Source: Desulfobacterales bacterium (lineage in GTDB: Bacteria > Desulfobacterota > Desulfobacteria > Desulfobacterales > JAAELO01). From it: DNA of 64,000 nucleotides. The notes under the pieces are model-generated. The model saw only the letters and a program-made list of their open reading frames with translations, had not been told where the DNA came from and made no database searches. The position numbers and the translations under genes are program-made. Shown piece by piece: positions 63,580-64,000 of this stretch. Numbering within the stretch: position 1 is the stretch's first letter; every line of letters begins with the position of its first letter. Where the stretch lies: the NCBI GenBank assembly GCA_024226555.1, contig JAAELO010000214.1, positions 62,001 through 126,000 of the forward strand, in the 5' to 3' direction.

Positions 63580-64000
63580 ATGAAAAAAATCATACCCTTC
63601 ATCATATTGTTACAATTATTCATTGTTTATCCTTTTTCTATTTCTGCCCAGGATTTACCCCGTTCTATTCATGTTTTAGTTGCCTTATGTGACAATATCA
63701 ACCAAGGCATAGTCCCGGTTCCTGCCTCATTAGGTAATGGTCAAAACCCTCGTCAAAATCTGTATTGGGGAGCACTTTATGGAGTAAAAACATACTTCAA
63801 AAAGGCATCGGAATGGAAATTAATCAAAACTATCAAAAACCCAAATCAACACATTTTAGAGCGTTGTATTTTTAAAAAAACTGGAAGCAATATCTTTCTT
63901 GTTGCTGATGCTTACGATGGAGCCAGAATAGTAAATACAATAACTGATTTAATAAAATCAAGTAACGGCTCATTAGGAGCGACAATAAATATAAACAACC
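63580..64000 (+). CDS. Exported protein of unknown function (partial, runs off the window)
   Basis: The ATG at 63580 opens MKKIIPFIILLQLFIVYPFS, a signal peptide ending near ISAQD. The mature part reads SIHVLVALCDNINQGIVPVP, then LGNGQNPRQNLYWGALYGVK and FLVADAYDGARIVNTITDLI. I recognise no named family. 140 codons are visible and the frame is still open at the window end. Confidence 0.65.
   Translation, partial: MKKIIPFIILLQLFIVYPFSISAQDLPRSIHVLVALCDNINQGIVPVPASLGNGQNPRQNLYWGALYGVKTYFKKASEWKLIKTIKNPNQHILERCIFKKTGSNIFLVADAYDGARIVNTITDLIKSSNGSLGATININN

Noticed and set aside
1-64000. tRNA, rRNA and riboswitch genes
   Set aside because: I looked for cloverleaf-like ends with CCA context, 16S/23S landmarks and common riboswitch cores and saw none that I could defend by eye.
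1-64000. Transposase or integrase gene driving the elements
   Set aside because: No reading frame shows DDE, DDD, HUH or tyrosine/serine recombinase motifs; the driver must be outside the window.

Overview
This 64 kb window is AT-rich bacterial chromosome. Lipoprotein signal peptides, orphan periplasmic binding proteins and a sigma-54 activator point to a Gram-negative cell. The many acyl-CoA genes (three acyl-CoA dehydrogenase genes, crotonases, a CoA ligase, a biotin-dependent-type carboxyltransferase, a glutaconate-type CoA-transferase) and the DUF6125/DUF2889-like genes suggest an anaerobic or facultative fatty-acid/organic-acid degrader, perhaps in or near Desulfobacterota. The lineage is inference. 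No rRNA, tRNA, CRISPR array, prophage or transposase was seen.

Layout. 1-5.9 kb: zinc-ribbon protein, a flavodoxin gene broken by a short mobile element, a ZIP metal transporter, a glycerophosphodiesterase fragment, a NapH-like polyferredoxin, an orphan solute-binding protein and a sigma-54 activator. 6-11.3 kb: acyl-CoA dehydrogenase plus crotonase behind a probable sigma-54 promoter, then a metallo-beta-lactamase-fold hydrolase, a hotdog thioesterase and a TetR repressor with palindromic operators. 11.3-27 kb: gene-poor and decayed, with many mobile-element copies, a broken GGDEF gene, a secreted thermolysin-family protease, LysE/AraC, a hybrid histidine kinase, a restriction-specificity remnant, two tandem binding proteins and a split receptor gene. 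27.1-33.5 kb: a tightly overlapping seven-gene operon matching the uncharacterised STM4011-STM4015 families, with an added HAD phosphatase and a small membrane-anchored protein. 33.5-41.8 kb: small exported proteins, nitroreductase, glycerophosphodiesterase, pseudogenes and a TetR regulator. 41.8-55.3 kb: a solute symporter with small subunit and a short-chain acyl-CoA pathway, sharing an operator-like motif, ending in broken DUF2889-like genes. 55.3-64 kb: a metalloprotease-like protein, MnmD, a MOT1-type transporter, an AraC/GyrI regulator, a truncated acyl-CoA dehydrogenase, two binding proteins and a partial exported protein.

The most pervasive unexplained structure is a family of about 125-130 bp elements with terminal inverted repeats starting GGGAATCTCTAATAA or GGGAACCTCTAATAA. 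I count over 20 full, truncated or minimal copies. Eleven are flanked by perfect 4-bp AT-rich target duplications, and several sit inside genes. No transposase for them is present here, so they look like non-autonomous (MITE-type) elements. Two copies 41 kb apart are identical as read by eye, which suggests recent movement.

The operon most likely to be an undescribed biological system is the STM4011-4015 cluster: leucine-rich-repeat protein, ATP-grasp-like protein, HAD phosphatase, sulfatase-fold hydrolase and two radical SAM enzymes, behind a near-consensus promoter. It looks biosynthetic, but the product is unknown. The short-chain acid cluster is ordinary in parts but cannot be assigned to one pathway with confidence.
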